A stretch of DNA of 39,762 nucleotides from Candidatus Buchananbacteria bacterium. GTDB taxonomy: Bacteria > Patescibacteriota > Patescibacteriia > 2-01-FULL-39-33. The notes beneath the pieces are model-generated. The model had not been told where the DNA came from, did not search any database, and worked only from the letters and a program-made list of their open reading frames with translations. Below are positions 37,514 through 39,762 of this stretch, piece after piece. Made by a program: the position numbers and the translations under genes. Each line of letters starts with the position of its first letter. Position 1 is the stretch's first letter. Where the stretch lies: assembly GCA_903859075.1 (NCBI GenBank), contig CAIOLF010000051.1, forward strand, positions 1 to 39,762, read 5' to 3'.

Positions 37514-39762
37514 ATGGATTTCCAAAATATTTTATTACTGGCAGTAACCATCATAAATCTCATTTGGGGTATTTTAATCCTTTCCCAAAGCAAGGGTAAG
37601 AAAGAAAACATTTTTTTCAGCTTAGTTGTTTTTAGTGTTGTATCTTGGTCGATAGCTATGATGGGTTATCGATGGGCCTCAAATAATTATACTCTAATTT
37701 GGTGCCGATTTTTGTATGTAACAGCCGTTTTAATACCGCTGTTCTTTTTATTTTTTAATTATCTTTTTCCCAAGCAAAAAGAAGGTTTCAAAATTCAACA
37801 AGCCATATTCATATCTTTACCGGCAGTAGCATTAATATTGTTGACTATTTTCTCAGATACTATTATTGCAAATGCATACAGAATACCGCATCAGGAAAAT
37901 AAGATTATTTTTGGAAGTTTGTATCTTTTTTATGTTGCTTATATTGTGGGTTATTTTAATTGGTCGTTCTTTCATTTGATTACAAATTATAAGAAGTATA
38001 CTGGGGTAATTAAAGCACAGATACGCTATATATTTCTAGGTGCTTTCATGGCCTCATTTGTGGCCATGGCGACTAATCTTTTATTGCCCTGGTTTAATTA
38101 TTTCGTATTCAATTGGTTTGGGCAGTTTTCTACCGTTTTATGGGTTTCTTTCACCTCTTATGCTATTATCCGTTATCGTTTAATGGATATCAGGATTATT
38201 GTTAGGAATGTTGCTGTCTATTTTGGCATCTCTCTCATTGCCTATGGTTTCTTCTATTTTTTGATTTGGTTTTATGACAATTTTTTCGGCGGGTCCTATT
38301 CTTTGATTGCTTATGCGGTAGGATTAATTATCGCCCCGGTATTTGTTGCAATTTTACTTAGCGTTTATAGGTTGCTATTATTTGTCGCCAATAAGTATCT
38401 TTTTTCATCGCTTTCTAGTTATCAGGAAACAATGGCTAAGCTAATCAAGGAATTAAACTATTCTATTGATTTGCAGAAGATAACTGATCTGATTGTAAAT
38501 ACCATTAAGCAGACCATGCAGCTTAATCGAGCCGGGGTTTTATTGCTGGATAAGAGCCAATCGCCTGATTTGTATCGAATTGCCAAAGTGATTGGTTTCA
38601 ATGAACAAAACGGCATTTCCTTGGTGCGGGATAATTTTTTAACTAAGTATTTAGAGAAAACAAAACTTCCTCTGGTCAGTGATGAATTGATTCTTTTGGC
38701 CAGGGATGCTAAAAGCAAGAAAGAGCAGGAAAGTTTTGAGAGATTATATGAACACATGGAGCATATTGAGGCCTCATTGTGTCTGCCATTGATCAGCAAC
38801 AAGAAGTTAATCGGTATTATTGTTTTGGGACTGAAAACATCGGGAGATGCTTACAGCAAAGAAGATTTGGAGTTGTTAGATATTTTGGCCAACCAAGCCA
38901 GCATTGCTATTAACAACGCTCAACAGTATAAGGAGATCCAAGAATTCAATGGAACGCTCAAGCAAAAAGTGACAGAGCAAACTGAAGACATCACCAAGAA
39001 GAGTCAATATCTACAAGAATTACTGGAGATGAAGTCAGATTTCTTAAGAGTAGTCAATCATCAATTGAATACTCCCTTGTCTATTATCAAAAGCGCCTAT
39101 TCAATGGTTAAGGAAGGCACTTTCTCTGCGGATAAGGGTTTTGAATATTCTTCCGGCGGATTACAACGTTTGGATGATACGGTCCAGGACTTCTGGGATG
39201 CCTATGAGCTTGAAGGCAATAAGATGAAAATGAATCCCGCTCAGACCGATATTGAGCAGGCAGTAAACGAATTAATCAAAGAGAAAGAAAAAATGCAGTT
39301 GGCCATAGAGAGAAAGATTAAAGTCTCTGTAATCAAGCCAACATTCAAAATTCCTCTTGCCTGGTGTGATCCCAAGAAGATTGTTCATGTCATTTCCAAT
39401 CTACTTGATAATGCGGTATATTACACCAGAGAAGGAAGTGTTACCGTCAGCTATGAATTGCAGGGCAATAATCTGTTGAAAGTTAATGTTAAAGATACAG
39501 GTACCGGTATTTCAGACGAAGACAAAAAAAGATTATTTCAAAAATTCTCCAGGGGTGTGAAATCAACCAACCTTCATCCGGACGGTTCCGGTTTAGGATT
39601 ATATATTGCCAAGAAAATTATAGAAGGTAATGATGGTGAACTCACTTGTTTCAGCGAAGGGGTAGATAAAGGAGCCACTTTCAGTTTTACCGTTCCTATT
39701 TATACTAATCAGAAGCCAGTTCCGGAAGGTGAATTTGATTATATAACTATGGATCAGAATAG
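37514..39762 (+). CDS. Sensor histidine kinase with multi-TM sensor and GAF domain (3' end missing)
   Basis: 749 codons are open to the window edge. About nine hydrophobic segments (1-300) form a 7TM-type sensor module, followed by a GAF domain (about 320-470; IEASLCLPLISNKKLIGIIVLG) and a coiled coil, then the kinase: H-box DFLRVVNHQLNTPLSIIK with the phospho-accepting His, N-box HVISNLLDNAVYYT, G1 DTGTGIS, F-box region LFQKFSRG and G2 GSGLGLYIAKKI. The core is complete up to the ATP lid and just past. No response regulator gene is upstream, so it may lie downstream. Leaderless-type start. Confidence 0.9.
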   Translation, partial: MDFQNILLLAVTIINLIWGILILSQSKGKKENIFFSLVVFSVVSWSIAMMGYRWASNNYTLIWCRFLYVTAVLIPLFFLFFNYLFPKQKEGFKIQQAIFISLPAVALILLTIFSDTIIANAYRIPHQENKIIFGSLYLFYVAYIVGYFNWSFFHLITNYKKYTGVIKAQIRYIFLGAFMASFVAMATNLLLPWFNYFVFNWFGQFSTVLWVSFTSYAIIRYRLMDIRIIVRNVAVYFGISLIAYGFFYFLIWFYDNFFGGSYSLIAYAVGLIIAPVFVAILLSVYRLLLFVANKYLFSSLSSYQETMAKLIKELNYSIDLQKITDLIVNTIKQTMQLNRAGVLLLDKSQSPDLYRIAKVIGFNEQNGISLVRDNFLTKYLEKTKLPLVSDELILLARDAKSKKEQESFERLYEHMEHIEASLCLPLISNKKLIGIIVLGLKTSGDAYSKEDLELLDILANQASIAINNAQQYKEIQEFNGTLKQKVTEQTEDITKKSQYLQELLEMKSDFLRVVNHQLNTPLSIIKSAYSMVKEGTFSADKGFEYSSGGLQRLDDTVQDFWDAYELEGNKMKMNPAQTDIEQAVNELIKEKEKMQLAIERKIKVSVIKPTFKIPLAWCDPKKIVHVISNLLDNAVYYTREGSVTVSYELQGNNLLKVNVKDTGTGISDEDKKRLFQKFSRGVKSTNLHPDGSGLGLYIAKKIIEGNDGELTCFSEGVDKGATFSFTVPIYTNQKPVPEGEFDYITMDQN

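Noticed and set aside
1..39762. CRISPR array, rRNA genes or complete insertion sequences
   Set aside because: No regularly spaced repeats, rRNA signature or transposase gene was found.

Overview
The window looks like part of a Patescibacteria (CPR, probably Parcubacteria-type) chromosome. The grounds are compact single-copy housekeeping genes, small PEGA and SIMPL envelope proteins, most starts lacking a Shine-Dalgarno sequence, AT-rich spacers full of short repeats, and a group I intron in a tRNA gene. bL9 is present, which some CPR lineages lack. The lineage is inferred from gene content and was not tested.

Layout. 1-2090 (minus): the start of an IscU/NifU scaffold gene, an Rrf2/IscR-type regulator with its operator, and two overlapping lipoprotein genes. 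2150-20600: core genes, namely bL27, a lytic transglycosylase, CTP synthase, bL9, an S41 protease, MurA, a PEGA/beta-propeller protein, a HIT hydrolase, a large membrane protein, TatD, CvpA, MetG, RsmI, a membrane protein with two thioredoxin-like domains, a ZIP transporter, tRNA-Val(CAC), tRNA-Ala(CGC), a SIMPL protein, a 25-residue Cys/Lys-rich small protein and exonuclease III. 20600-23850: an orphan 104-residue basic protein, a radical SAM/SPASM protein, a possible small ORF and a methyltransferase.

23900-34860 is an accessory island. It starts at a tRNA-Asn(GUU) gene split inside the anticodon by a 251-nt group I intron. A large serine recombinase converges on that gene: its last codons are the antisense of the tRNA 3' exon and its stop lies inside the intron. 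Beyond it are many small proteins (several zinc ribbons, a ribbon-helix-helix candidate, an ArdC-N-like protein, a SymE-like protein, a topoisomerase-type zinc finger) in two divergent operons. A 670-bp non-coding spacer with a long-range inverted repeat separates some of them. A compact promoter/pseudoknot/terminator unit that looks like an undescribed structured RNA follows, then a secreted surface-type protein and a membrane-anchored thermonuclease. No relaxase, replicase or right attachment site was recognised.

34900-39762: a FadL/OmpP1-like outer-membrane barrel gene divergent from an acyl-ACP-reductase-like gene, both surprising in a lineage thought to lack an outer membrane, and then a multi-TM/GAF/histidine kinase gene that runs off the end.

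Two initiation styles are interleaved. Most host genes have no visible Shine-Dalgarno sequence, while the transglycosylase, the 104-residue orphan, the methyltransferase, the FadL-like gene and the reductase-like gene have strong ones.
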